Shown: positions 46,413 through 55,120 of the stretch, in pieces
Layout of the letters: every line of letters starts with the position of its first letter
How positions within the stretch are numbered: the first letter of the stretch is position 1
Origin: UBA6163 sp031411655
Lineage (GTDB): Bacteria; Planctomycetota; Planctomycetia; Pirellulales; Pirellulaceae
NCBI GenBank assembly: GCA_031411655.1
Contig: JANOBM010000192.1
Coordinates: 62,001 to 126,000 of the forward strand
Length of the DNA stretch: 64,000 bases
Direction: 5' to 3'
Translations under genes and position numbers: made by a program
Notes under the pieces: model-generated
Database searches by the model: none
What the model was told of the DNA's origin: nothing
The model's input: the letters and a program-made list of their open reading frames with translations, nothing else

Positions 46413-47675
46413 ATGTCACTCGATCAAGATGAAGTCCACGCTGATGCCCGAACTCAAGCCCATGATTGCCAGTGGAGGACTCGCTGCTACGGTTGCCACC
46501 GTCCCTTAAATCGTTGTTTTTGTGATCGAATTCCAACGATTCACAATCAAACCGAAGTGTTGATTTTGCAACATCGGAGGGAACGTTTTCACGCGTTCAA
46601 TACCGCACGGATTTTGCAAAAGGCACTTGTTAATTCAAAGCTCCTCGTCGACCACAGTGATCGCTTGGCGGCAGCTTTTTCTCAACTAACGCTCTCGCCC
46701 GATGTTGGGTTTCTCTATCCCGGTGCCGATTCGCAATTGTTGACGGATTTGCCGGTTGAGAAGCGTCCAAAGCAGCTCGTAGTGATCGACGGCACTTGGC
46801 ATCATACGAAGACATTGGTCCGCGACATTCCAAGGTTGCAACTTTTACCTCGTTATCGGATCGCTCCGGTCGAACCCAGTCGTTACCGCATTCGGCGCGA
46901 ACCCGATGCTCAGTTTCTTTCGACCCTGGAGGCAACCGTTGCTGCACTTCGTTGTTTAGAACCCGGTACCGATGGATTCGAACAACTTTTGACAGCCTTT
47001 GACGCAATGATCGATGGTCAATTGGAGGTTCCCAAAAACGCTCACGGTTGGCGTAAGAATTCACGTCGAACGCCCAATCCATTGAAGTTACCCAAGGTTC
47101 TGACGAGCCGATTGGAAGACATTGTTGTGGTCTACGGTGAGACGTCACCTGGATTCAAAGGTGATTGCCGCGGAAAGAGGACGGCAACCACCGCGGAGAC
47201 AAACTTCTCCGCACCGGTATATTGGGTTGCGGAGCGATTGGTCAGTGGCGAGCGTTTTGAGAACGCCATTAAGCCTCCTGTCAGTTTATCGGCGACGTTT
47301 TTGCAACACCTCCAGCTTGACGAGAGTACTTTCGATCAGGCGAGGGCGATGGGCGATGTCCGTCATGCGTGGGAATCCTTTCTGCGCCCTCGAGACACCA
47401 TCGCCTATTTCTACTCGCATACCCCACGGCTCATGGCAGACATCGGCGGTCTCGATCGACCACTGCTGCACTTGAAAAGCGTTCGCATCGAGGAACGACG
47501 GAATAAGACTCTCGAAAAGTTGCTCGACTCGCTAGAGATTGTGCCGGGGCCGGCAATGTGTTTAGGACGCGCCGGAACACGGCTGGCCAACACAGTCGCC
47601 TTTGCTAACTACCTTCACAAAAAACGCAATGAAACTCTTTCTACTCCACCCAGGCGCAATGACGAGTTCGGTTAA
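46413..47675 (+). CDS. DTW-domain tRNA-uridine aminocarboxypropyltransferase with extra C-terminal domain
   Basis: 420 residues. The N-terminal half is a DTW domain: four Cys in RCYGCHRPLNRCFCDRIP (zinc binding), LILQHRRERFHAFNTARIL, then LVVIDGTWHHTKTLVRD with the DxTW signature and PSRYRIRREPDAQFLSTLEA. DTW proteins such as TapT transfer the aminocarboxypropyl group from SAM to tRNA uridine. About 190 further residues (from DIVVVYGETSPGF) are not part of the DTW fold; they hold RFENAIKPPVSLSATFLQHL and a conserved-looking FYSHTPRLMADIG and are not assigned. The stop codon overlaps that of the convergent SufE-SufS gene by three bases inside GTTAAC. Confidence 0.85.
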   Translation: MSLDQDEVHADARTQAHDCQWRTRCYGCHRPLNRCFCDRIPTIHNQTEVLILQHRRERFHAFNTARILQKALVNSKLLVDHSDRLAAAFSQLTLSPDVGFLYPGADSQLLTDLPVEKRPKQLVVIDGTWHHTKTLVRDIPRLQLLPRYRIAPVEPSRYRIRREPDAQFLSTLEATVAALRCLEPGTDGFEQLLTAFDAMIDGQLEVPKNAHGWRKNSRRTPNPLKLPKVLTSRLEDIVVVYGETSPGFKGDCRGKRTATTAETNFSAPVYWVAERLVSGERFENAIKPPVSLSATFLQHLQLDESTFDQARAMGDVRHAWESFLRPRDTIAYFYSHTPRLMADIGGLDRPLLHLKSVRIEERRNKTLEKLLDSLEIVPGPAMCLGRAGTRLANTVAFANYLHKKRNETLSTPPRRNDEFG

Positions 47676-49399
47676 CGCCTGAGCAGCTTGATCGCATGCT
47701 GAACCGATTCAATCAATCGAGCGACTTCGTCTTCGGTGTTGTATAAGTAGAAACTCGCGCGACAGGTTACCGAAACGCCTAGTCGTGAGTGCAGCGGCAT
47801 CGCGCAATGGTGTCCGACGCGAATCGCGATTCCTCGCCCATCGAGGACCCGAGCGATTTCTTCTCCGTGGATGCCGTCAACTGAAAAAGCAACGATTCCA
47901 CTTTTGAGGTCAAGATCAGGCGAATAAACTTTAGTGCCGTCGATCTTTCGCAATCCCTCCATCGCTAGTCCGACGAGCAAACGTTCATGTTCCATCAAGC
48001 GATCATGTCCGATCGCTTCCAAATATTCGATGGCCGGTTTTATTGAAATGATCTCGGCAATGGCCGGAGTGCCTGCTTCGAATTTGTGTGGCAAATCCGC
48101 AACGGAAAATCCGTCAAAGGTGACCGCTTTGATCATGCTGCCACCGCCAAGCCACGGCGGCATCGCTTGGAGAAGTGCCTGCTTGCCATAACAAACCCCT
48201 ACGCCGGACGACGCAAGCATCTTGTGGCCGCTAAAGACAACAAAGTCCGCATCCCATTGCCGAACGTCGATCGCGCCATGGGGAACAGCCTGCGCAGCAT
48301 CCACCATGACAGTCGCGCCCGCTTTGTGCGAAGTAGCGACGAGCTGTTTGACAGGATTGATGGTCCCAAGCACATTGGAAACCGCCGTCAGCGATACCAA
48401 TTTCGTCTTACTCGAAAGCGCCGCCTCAAATCGTTCGATATCCAGAGTGAAATCAGAACGAATGGGTACCCAGCGAATGTGGCAACCTTTTCGTTCGCAT
48501 AGTTGATGCCAAGGAACGATATTGGAGTGGTGCTCCATCTCGGTCAGTACGATCTCGTCACCCCGTTCGAGATTGGCGTTTCCCCATGCATTAGCGATCA
48601 GGTTGATCGATGCAGTGGTTCCTGCGGTGAAAATCACTTCATCCGTTTTCGCTGCATTGATAAAACGACGAACGGATTCTCGACTTGCTTCCAATCCTTC
48701 GGTCGTGGTTACGGCCCAAGCGTGGCCGGAGCGATGCACGTTCGCGTAGTATTCCGAATAGACTTGCGATATCGCGTCGATCACGGATTGCGGTCTTTGG
48801 GATGTTGCGGCATTGTCCAGATACGCCACAGCGACCCCGGAATCATTGAGCCCGCTCAAAATCGGGAATTCCGATCGGATTTGATCGACTCGGTCGCGGA
48901 GTGGCCCAAGATCGTCGAATCCTGCGACACCTGGTTGAACTTCCGATGTGGACGACGTCGTCAGGCCCAACTGCTTGGATTCCGCGTATTGGTGAATCCG
49001 TCGAATCATGGAATGCAGCCCGTTGCTGCGCAGGGGAGATAGGAATGATTTGAGATGCAGTTTGTCAAGGAACTTCTCGATCGGGAATTCGCTTATCTCA
49101 GCCGGCGTTTTGCCCGAATAAACCGAAAGCAAAACGGCGACCAACCCGCATACCATCGGCGCATCGCTCCATGCCATGAAGCGAAATCGCGTTCCGTCCC
49201 AGTGCGGCACGATCCAAACCATACTCTGACACCCGACGACACGAAAATCTTCAGTGCAGTATTCGGTCGGGAATTTGGGGAGAGTCTGACCCAACTCAAT
49301 CAGAAACTGAATTCTTTCTTCCGCGTTCTCTAATTCGCTGAATTCTTCTTGAAGTTCGGTTGGGGATGCGTAACTGATCTGAGTGTCCATGATTTTCAT
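47672..49399 (-). CDS. SufE-SufS fusion cysteine desulfurase
   Basis: 575 residues from the ATG at 49399; a GTG at 49423 and an ATG at 49390 are alternatives and none has a strong Shine-Dalgarno site. Residues ~10-140 form SufE: FPTEYCTEDFRVVGCQSMVW with the sulfur-accepting Cys57. After a linker, SufS follows: AATSQRPQSVIDAI, FTAGTTASINLIANAWG, DAAQAVPHGAIDV, the PLP lysine in VFSGHKMLASSGVGV and the catalytic Cys in VGHHCAMPLHSRLGV. The enzyme removes sulfur from cysteine and hands it to Fe-S cluster assembly; the fusion joins donor and acceptor in one chain. sufBCD are not in the window. It meets the DTW gene tail to tail. Confidence 0.92.
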   Translation of the reverse strand: MKIMDTQISYASPTELQEEFSELENAEERIQFLIELGQTLPKFPTEYCTEDFRVVGCQSMVWIVPHWDGTRFRFMAWSDAPMVCGLVAVLLSVYSGKTPAEISEFPIEKFLDKLHLKSFLSPLRSNGLHSMIRRIHQYAESKQLGLTTSSTSEVQPGVAGFDDLGPLRDRVDQIRSEFPILSGLNDSGVAVAYLDNAATSQRPQSVIDAISQVYSEYYANVHRSGHAWAVTTTEGLEASRESVRRFINAAKTDEVIFTAGTTASINLIANAWGNANLERGDEIVLTEMEHHSNIVPWHQLCERKGCHIRWVPIRSDFTLDIERFEAALSSKTKLVSLTAVSNVLGTINPVKQLVATSHKAGATVMVDAAQAVPHGAIDVRQWDADFVVFSGHKMLASSGVGVCYGKQALLQAMPPWLGGGSMIKAVTFDGFSVADLPHKFEAGTPAIAEIISIKPAIEYLEAIGHDRLMEHERLLVGLAMEGLRKIDGTKVYSPDLDLKSGIVAFSVDGIHGEEIARVLDGRGIAIRVGHHCAMPLHSRLGVSVTCRASFYLYNTEDEVARLIESVQHAIKLLRR

Positions 49400-49578
49400 T
49401 GATTCAATTTCGTCGCTAGGCACTGGTCATGAGTGCCACGACAGTGTTCGGCACCGTGCAATTCGGAGTCGCACGTCAAATGGAAGGTCATACATTCGTA
49501 AGCTGGTCAGCGTTCGCACGGCTGTCACACCTAGCCGCCTTCATTGTAGCGGCGCATTTCCCTACGAGCACTTAATAG

Positions 49579-49653
49579 CCTGCGCTTCGATAACCTGCGC
49601 TTCGATAACCCGTGCTTTGATACATTGTCCTTTGATACCCCGTCCTTCAATAA
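49579..49653. repeat. Five tandem copies of a 15-base unit
   Basis: Copies start at 49579, 49594, 49609, 49624 and 49639. Two are identical (CCTGCGCTTCGATAA); the rest drift (for example CCCGTCCTTCAATAA). The array lies just after the 3' end of the M20 gene, in the gap before the SufE-SufS gene. The decline in identity along the array looks like old slippage. Confidence 0.85.
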
Positions 49654-49670
49654 CCGGGTGTACCCCGGGG

Positions 49671-50807
49671 TTAACAACACCACCTACGAATAGCGCGGCC
49701 ATACAGATCGATGCCTCGATAAAGCTGGTCAATCGTGATAAATTCGTCGCTGGTATGTGCTTGGGCAATGTCTCCTGGGCCGCAAACAACGAGGCGTTTG
49801 AGTTCGTTAAACTCACCCCCGTCGGTGCCATAGCAGACTGTCTTGGGGCCACTGCACTGTGCCACTTCACACATGGCGGTAATCGTCGGTGCGTCGGGTT
49901 CGATCCAAACGTAGCCACCGCCCTTCTCGCGTCTGAACTCAAGCCCTAATTCAGCCGCCTTCGCACTCGCCGCAGCAACCAGCGATTCTCCATTGATAGT
50001 CGGCATGGTTCGCAACGACACCCATGCTTCGCTCATTGCCGGTGTGATATTCGACGCCTTCGAGTGATCGGAGAAGCCGAAGTTCCACGACAGTGTCGGT
50101 GGATCGAATCGAGTATCTTGAAGCTTCGGATCGGTTTCGGATAGCGAGTGAAGTCGGAGTAGTTCGACAAGCATGGGGACCATCGCGAGGTTGGCATTGA
50201 GCCCGTCGCGTGTGCTACTGTGCGCGGCACGACCTCTACTAATAATGCGGAAAACAAAAATTCCTTTGTGTGCATGGACTACTTCGCACTTCGTTGGCTC
50301 GCCAATAATCGCCACCGGTTGGGAGTGGACCAAACGACGGTAGGCTGGACAGTGCGCGACCAAATGCTTCGCCCCGACAAAGGCGATCTCTTCGTCGGCG
50401 GTAGAGACGATATGAAGCGGCGCCTTTTGTTCCCGCACATCGATGCGTGAAACCGCTTCGAGCATCGATACGAGAGAGCCCTTCATGTCGCAACTGCCGC
50501 GCCCGTAGAGCCGATCTCGAATCAAGATTGGTTCGAAGGCGCCGCCCGGTCCATCCCAATCATCGGCGGGAACCACATCGGTATGGCAAAAATAAGCGAG
50601 CCCGCCAGTCCCGTCTCCACGAGATGCAATCAGGTTCGCTTTCGCTATCCCATTGTGGTCCTGATAGTCGCTTCGATGGATCGAAAAACCCATCGAATCC
50701 AGGAGCTTCGCAATGTGCTCAGTCACTTCAACGTTGCTGGCTGATGACACCGAAGGAAAACGGATCAGCGATTGAAGCATTTCGATTGGGTTGATGCACG
50801 GCATCAT
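49671..50807 (-). CDS. M20 family acetylornithine deacetylase-like peptidase
   Basis: 378 residues of the M20A/ArgE group. Zinc ligands are visible: AYFCHTDVVPADDW (HxD), GRGSCDMKGSLVSML (Asp), STADEEIAFVGAKHL (Glu pair), IGEPTKCEVVHAHKG (Glu) and VCGPGDIAQAHTSDEFI (His near the C-terminus). ArgE removes acetyl from N-acetylornithine in arginine synthesis, but related succinyl-diaminopimelate desuccinylases and peptidases are similar. The gene follows the J-like gene by 11 bases and closes the obgE-led run. No other arginine gene is nearby, so ArgE remains the best guess rather than fact. Confidence 0.82.
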   Translation of the reverse strand: MMPCINPIEMLQSLIRFPSVSSASNVEVTEHIAKLLDSMGFSIHRSDYQDHNGIAKANLIASRGDGTGGLAYFCHTDVVPADDWDGPGGAFEPILIRDRLYGRGSCDMKGSLVSMLEAVSRIDVREQKAPLHIVSTADEEIAFVGAKHLVAHCPAYRRLVHSQPVAIIGEPTKCEVVHAHKGIFVFRIISRGRAAHSSTRDGLNANLAMVPMLVELLRLHSLSETDPKLQDTRFDPPTLSWNFGFSDHSKASNITPAMSEAWVSLRTMPTINGESLVAAASAKAAELGLEFRREKGGGYVWIEPDAPTITAMCEVAQCSGPKTVCYGTDGGEFNELKRLVVCGPGDIAQAHTSDEFITIDQLYRGIDLYGRAIRRWCC

Positions 50808-50818
50808 CGCTCATCGCC

Positions 50819-52453
50819 TTACAGTTGGAAAAGGAAACGAACTGCCGCTGCGAGTTTGGCAGGCTCAGCCCCTTCCACTTCATCGGTGATCTTTTCGAGC
50901 GATTCGACAGCTTGAACGCGGTACGGAGGTGTCGTGACAGGAGCGATTGCCTGGTAGGCGTACATCGCTGCTTGAGTCGTTGGAGAATCGGGAGGCATCG
51001 AGAGTTTCGCAAGCTTGTGAGCCAGCATCAGCGGTAATGAGTCAAAGTTATACTCCTTGTTGCGCCCATTGAATCGAATGATCAGCTTATTGGGACCCAC
51101 TTCGACGACCACGACCTTCAAGTCTTCGTTCAAATCAAACTCGTTGCCCGCTTGGAGCCCACCAATCGCTTTCTCGATTCCGCCGCGATAAAAGGTGGCA
51201 AGGTCCACCAATTGTAAAAGCATCCCCGCGACTTCTTTTTGCTCCGTACCAGCCGCTGCCTCATCAGCAGCTTCGGCGAGCTGTTTCATCTTGGTCCAGT
51301 CATGCTGCTTGATTGCCTGAATGAGCAAATTGATCGCGGCGGTACCTGCCTGAAGTTGCTCGGGAGTTGGCTCGGGAGTTGGCTCGGGAGTTGGCTCGGG
51401 AGTTGGAGGGATCGTCGGCGGTGTCTCTGTAACGGGCGCGGTTGGCGCGGGAGGCACAGTTGCAGGCATATCGATAGAGTTTGGCATTGCCGGGTCCGGC
51501 ATCGGGGTGTCGGTGACGGCCGGCATGGCCATATCCGGTCCCATATTATTCGGGTCCCCAGTGGAATCGCTTCCAGGGTTGTCGGCCGGCACGGTAGGTG
51601 CCGCCGGCGTCGGGCCTTCTGCGGGCCTTGAGTTTGAATCTTCTGTAACGGGAGGTCCTACAGCATCACCGCCGAGTCCACCCATCACCGGGTCGAAAGG
51701 CTTTCGGTCTCGGGGTGTAACCTCGCCGGGCCGGCTAATCACTTGCCCGGTCGTATTGTTCGGATCGTAAATACCACCTCCAGCATTAATTACGATCGGT
51801 GTTCCCCCTCGCTGTGTCAGTAGGTAAAGCAGGCCGCCTATTGAGACGACGGCGATCACACAAAACGTGCTTAGAAAAATCATCAACCAAGGAAGGCCTC
51901 GCCTGCTCTGTGATCCAGAGGATCGCTTGACCCTTGGTACTTGCATCGCATCCGAGTTGGCTTGCTGGGTACTAGCAGCTTGCGTAGCTGATGTTGGTAG
52001 GCCGAAACCAGCAGGCGAAGCATTTGCAAGCGAGTTGATGACTTGCGTTTTAGCGGTTTCGCCGAATCCGGTCTGTGGAAATCCGGTCTTCGCAAGCGGG
52101 TTGTTAGGCGATACCTGAGGGCGCATGGCGCCCGGCAAAAGGCCAGCCAGTGGATCGGCGACTGGAGGTTGGGCCGCAACTCCCGTGTTGGCGAGTTTAC
52201 GATCGTAGGCTGCTTTTTTGCTCGCATCGATAAGGATCGCCTGGGCATTCTTGACCCATCCGACCGCGGTTTCCCAAGCCTTGGCATTGGCAGACCCCTT
52301 TTCGGCTTTAAGTTTCGCGAATGTTGTCTCGATCGCGGAACTAATCTTTTCTCGGTCTGACTCATAGACCGTCAGACCGAGAACCCGATAAGCGTCAGGA
52401 GCCGAAGCGTCTTCAGGAAGGGCGAGGATAGATTGTGGGGTGTCGTGGGTCAT
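50819..52453 (-). CDS. Membrane protein with degenerate J-like N-terminus
   Basis: 544 residues. The first ~85 residues look like a J-domain (DAYRVLGLTVYESDREKIS, then QAILIDASKKAAYDRKLA) but have no HPD tripeptide, so DnaK activation is unlikely. A membrane helix follows (LPWLMIFLSTFCVIAVVSIG, ~residues 190-210). A long Pro/Thr/Asp-rich part comes next, with a TPEP repeat (12-base units, 51361-51408), then a folded C-terminal domain of ~170 residues (VVVVEVGPNKLIIRFNGRNKEYNF). The same architecture is seen in other planctomycete J-like proteins of unknown role. It lies between coaX and the M20 gene in one operon. Confidence 0.7.
   Translation of the reverse strand: MTHDTPQSILALPEDASAPDAYRVLGLTVYESDREKISSAIETTFAKLKAEKGSANAKAWETAVGWVKNAQAILIDASKKAAYDRKLANTGVAAQPPVADPLAGLLPGAMRPQVSPNNPLAKTGFPQTGFGETAKTQVINSLANASPAGFGLPTSATQAASTQQANSDAMQVPRVKRSSGSQSRRGLPWLMIFLSTFCVIAVVSIGGLLYLLTQRGGTPIVINAGGGIYDPNNTTGQVISRPGEVTPRDRKPFDPVMGGLGGDAVGPPVTEDSNSRPAEGPTPAAPTVPADNPGSDSTGDPNNMGPDMAMPAVTDTPMPDPAMPNSIDMPATVPPAPTAPVTETPPTIPPTPEPTPEPTPEPTPEQLQAGTAAINLLIQAIKQHDWTKMKQLAEAADEAAAGTEQKEVAGMLLQLVDLATFYRGGIEKAIGGLQAGNEFDLNEDLKVVVVEVGPNKLIIRFNGRNKEYNFDSLPLMLAHKLAKLSMPPDSPTTQAAMYAYQAIAPVTTPPYRVQAVESLEKITDEVEGAEPAKLAAAVRFLFQL
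51361..51408 (-). repeat. Four 12-base in-frame copies (TPEP units)
   Basis: CGGGAGTTGGCT three times and CGGGAGTTGGAG once, on the plus strand, starting at 51361, 51373, 51385 and 51397. On the coding strand they give Pro-Glu-Pro-Thr runs in the linker of the J-like protein. Copy number is likely to vary. Confidence 0.85.
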
Positions 52454-52480
52454 GGCCCGAGACTCAAACTTGGGTGGTGA

Positions 52481-53344
52481 TCAAAAAAGCGAGTGATGCG
52501 ACACTTGCTGCATAGTATTCGTTGGGCTAGTCAATGCGTCGTTAATGGGCAGTCGGCCAATCGCGTCGAGTTGTAGACGCGGATGGAGGACGTGGGGGTG
52601 CTTGCTGAGGCGCGAAAGTAACGGCGAATCACCGCCCGTGTAAACAATCTTAGGATTGATGTGCCCTAAGCGTTGACTTCCTGTTTGAATCAGTCCATCG
52701 ATCGCCGAGGCGACACCGAGCAGAATTCCGCTGCGAATTGCAGAAAATGTGTCGGTCGCAGGAATCGAGAGAGAAGCTGCCGAAATCTCTGCGGCAACAG
52801 GTAGTTCGATGGAGGGCAGGAGATCTGTTCCACGCGCCAGCGAGTCGAACTGCATCGCGATGCCGGGAAGAATCACTCCGCCGAGAAACACCGCATCCGC
52901 GGTGAGGAAATTAATAGTAACTGCCGAACCTGCGCCGACCACCACTGCTTCGGAGCCAGGATAAAGCTGTGCGGTCATCCAGCAAGAAAGCAGGCGATCG
53001 ATTCCGACGCGATCGGGGGCAGGTACTTGCGTGGCAATCGGTATATCGCCGTGCTCAATGACACGTACATCGGCATCGGGACTGCATTCCATCAATCGGC
53101 CGACCAGTAACTTGGTGACCGGACGATTCACACTGGCAATCCGCCATTGCGTTTGATCGTCATTCGCCGCCGCAGTCGCTTCATGAATGAGGCTATCGGC
53201 CCAGGTCGCCGACCGAAGCGATACGGATTGATGCGGCTGGTCATTGACCGCCCACTTCGCTGCCGAATTGCCCAGATCGATGGCGATCAAAGCTTTAGCG
53301 CGAAGTGAACCATGTGCGGGTTTCCGGGTCGGCATCTCGCTCAA
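52481..53344 (-). CDS. coaX: Type III pantothenate kinase
   Basis: 287 residues of the ASKHA fold; catalyses the first step of coenzyme A synthesis. Motifs: phosphate-binding IAIDLGNSAAKWAVN, then PDRVGIDRLLSCWMTAQLY (the catalytic Asp region) and VGAGSAVTINFLTADAVFLGG, where AGTATTID is usual, and VILPGIAMQFDSLARGT, plus YTGGDSPLLSRL. The start is a TTG that overlaps the obgE stop as TTGA; GAGGG stands eight bases before it. An ATG nine bases later is another option. It forms an operon with obgE and the J-like gene. Confidence 0.88.
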   Translation of the reverse strand: MSEMPTRKPAHGSLRAKALIAIDLGNSAAKWAVNDQPHQSVSLRSATWADSLIHEATAAANDDQTQWRIASVNRPVTKLLVGRLMECSPDADVRVIEHGDIPIATQVPAPDRVGIDRLLSCWMTAQLYPGSEAVVVGAGSAVTINFLTADAVFLGGVILPGIAMQFDSLARGTDLLPSIELPVAAEISAASLSIPATDTFSAIRSGILLGVASAIDGLIQTGSQRLGHINPKIVYTGGDSPLLSRLSKHPHVLHPRLQLDAIGRLPINDALTSPTNTMQQVSHHSLF

Positions 53345-54522
53345 GACTGACCCTCATCGAAATTGCGAGGCTGATTCTCGTTCGACAGGTTTGCGGTGAG
53401 CCCTACGAGGTGCGGCGGCATGCGGCGTTTCTTCTCGGCTTTTACTGCCGTGGCATCGGAAGACGCCGGGACCTCATCATTCGAAACAAAGCTTTCCCAT
53501 GCCTCCGGCGCTTGCGAGTTAGCCAAAATTTCACGCCATGCTGCCAAGCGGACCGTTATTTCATAAGTCAAAGACTCAAGGCCGGCGCCCGTAACGCCGC
53601 TTATCAAACGCACTTCGCGACCGATCGCGGCTTGAAGTGCATCTCGCGCTGCTTCAGAGTCTGGGAGCTCACTCTTACTGATAACGACGATTTCATCTCT
53701 TGTTGCCAAATCGGGGCTATAGCTCTCAAGCTCACTTCGTATCGTTAAGTAGTTTTTTACAGGGTCCGACCCATCACTTGGACTTGGTTCAACCAGATGC
53801 ACCAGAAGCCCCGCCCTTTCGACGTGTCTTAAAAATTCGTGGCCAAGCCCAATGCCCTCGCTTGCGCCTTCGATCAGTCCCGGGATGTCTGCCAAAACGA
53901 AAGAAGAATCGGGAGTAGGGCGAACTAAACCGAGGTTCGGAAACTTTGTGGTGAACGGATAGTCTGCAATCTCAGGACGTGCAGCGCTCATGCGGCTGAG
54001 CAGCGTACTCTTGCCGGCATTGGGCATGCCGATCAGTCCCACATCCGCGATCGACTTCAGTTCGAGAATCACCGCGCGGATCTCACCTTCCTCGCCAGGC
54101 GTCTTTTCTCGTGGTGCCTGATTCTGCGCCGACTTGAAGTGGATATTGCCACGACCTTTTTTGCCACCACGAACCACGACAACGCTGTCGCCCGGAACGA
54201 CTAAGTCTTTGATCACAAAACCATGACGGGCGTCGATTAACGCAGTACCCGGCGGAACATACAGTTTCATATCTCGCGCAGCGCGGCCATGGCAACCCTT
54301 GCCAGTACCGGGAGCGCCATTCGGAGCTCGCCAAAATTTACGATTAGCAAATTCGGACAAACTGTTCACGCCGCCGCGCGCTTCCAGGATAATGCTCGCG
54401 CCATCGCCTCCATCACCCCCGTCCGGACCACCGCGGGCAACATATTTTTCACGACGAAAACTAGCGCAACCATCGCCTCCGCGACCAGCACGCAGTTCAA
54501 TTTCGACTCGATCAACAAACAT
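53341..54522 (-). CDS. obgE: GTPase ObgE/CgtA
   Basis: 393 residues. Obg GTPases act in ribosome (50S) assembly and stress response. The N-terminal Obg domain is glycine-rich: VEIELRAGRGGDGCASFRRE, GGPDGGDGGDGASIIL and GAPGTGKGCHGRAARD. The GTPase G1 loop is GMPNAGKSTLLSRM, followed by the switch YPFTTKFPNLGLV, the G3 DIPGLIEGASEGIGLGHEFL, and the NKxD-like VISKSELPD (a variant). The C-terminal OCT domain is short or absent; instead the chain ends with ~40 basic and polar residues. rpmA lies upstream with a terminator between. Confidence 0.93.
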   Translation of the reverse strand: MFVDRVEIELRAGRGGDGCASFRREKYVARGGPDGGDGGDGASIILEARGGVNSLSEFANRKFWRAPNGAPGTGKGCHGRAARDMKLYVPPGTALIDARHGFVIKDLVVPGDSVVVVRGGKKGRGNIHFKSAQNQAPREKTPGEEGEIRAVILELKSIADVGLIGMPNAGKSTLLSRMSAARPEIADYPFTTKFPNLGLVRPTPDSSFVLADIPGLIEGASEGIGLGHEFLRHVERAGLLVHLVEPSPSDGSDPVKNYLTIRSELESYSPDLATRDEIVVISKSELPDSEAARDALQAAIGREVRLISGVTGAGLESLTYEITVRLAAWREILANSQAPEAWESFVSNDEVPASSDATAVKAEKKRRMPPHLVGLTANLSNENQPRNFDEGQS

Positions 54523-54636
54523 AAGGGCAACTGGAAATGACGGAGGTGGGCGACGTAATAGAAGGCATTCTACACCGTCGCGAGGTCAAGGACGAACACT
54601 TCGTGTTCTCGTTAGGCGAGGTTTCGCTCGGTCGTT

Positions 54637-54676
54637 AAACGACAAACGGCCAGCCCCCTCTTAGGGAAGCTAGCCG
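54637..54676 (-). terminator. Terminator between rpmA and obgE
   Basis: On the minus strand, CGGCTAGCTTCC pairs with GGGGGCTGGCCG (54647-54676, with three G-U pairs) and is followed by TTTGTCGTTT (54637-54646). It would end the rpmA message before obgE, which starts 115 bases downstream. Confidence 0.65.
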
Positions 54677-54732
54677 TCGAGTGATTCAAACCGTTACATC
54701 AATCGTTTCGATTGACGCTTCCAACCAACCGA

Positions 54733-54984
54733 CTAAACCGCAAGTGCATCAATGTTGACACGACGGCCTGCACGGTCAAATCGCACCGTACCATCGATCA
54801 AGGCGTAGAGCGTGTAATCCGAACCACAGCCGACGTTGTGACCGGGATGAAATTTGGTGCCCACCTGACGAACGATGATGCTGCCCGCCGATACAGACTG
54901 ACCGCCAAAACGCTTGACGCCACGTCGTTGACCGTTGCTGTCACGTCCGTTGCGGCTACTGCCTTGGCCTTTCTTATGTGCCAT
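54733..54984 (-). CDS. rpmA: 50S ribosomal protein L27
   Basis: 83 residues, standard for L27. The N-terminus MAHKKGQGSSRNGRDSNGQR has the flexible tail that reaches the peptidyl-transferase centre, and VRQVGTKFHPGHNVG and DGTVRFDRAGR are typical. The usual rplU neighbour is not upstream; the next gene on that side codes for an unrelated exported protein. A hairpin terminator follows the stop. Confidence 0.97.
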   Translation of the reverse strand: MAHKKGQGSSRNGRDSNGQRRGVKRFGGQSVSAGSIIVRQVGTKFHPGHNVGCGSDYTLYALIDGTVRFDRAGRRVNIDALAV

Positions 54985-55120
54985 GATCGAAACTTAAATG
55001 CTGGAGGTATGTATTTGCAGGGACGAACCCCAAAGTTGGGGCTCCTGAGTGCGTTTCAAACAAAAACAGGTGCGATTCAGACAACCGCACGCGGTTCAAG
55101 CAAAACGCGGACTGGGCAAA

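Noticed and set aside
49579..49653. Possible CRISPR array
   Set aside because: Units are 15 bases with no spacer, and no cas genes are seen.
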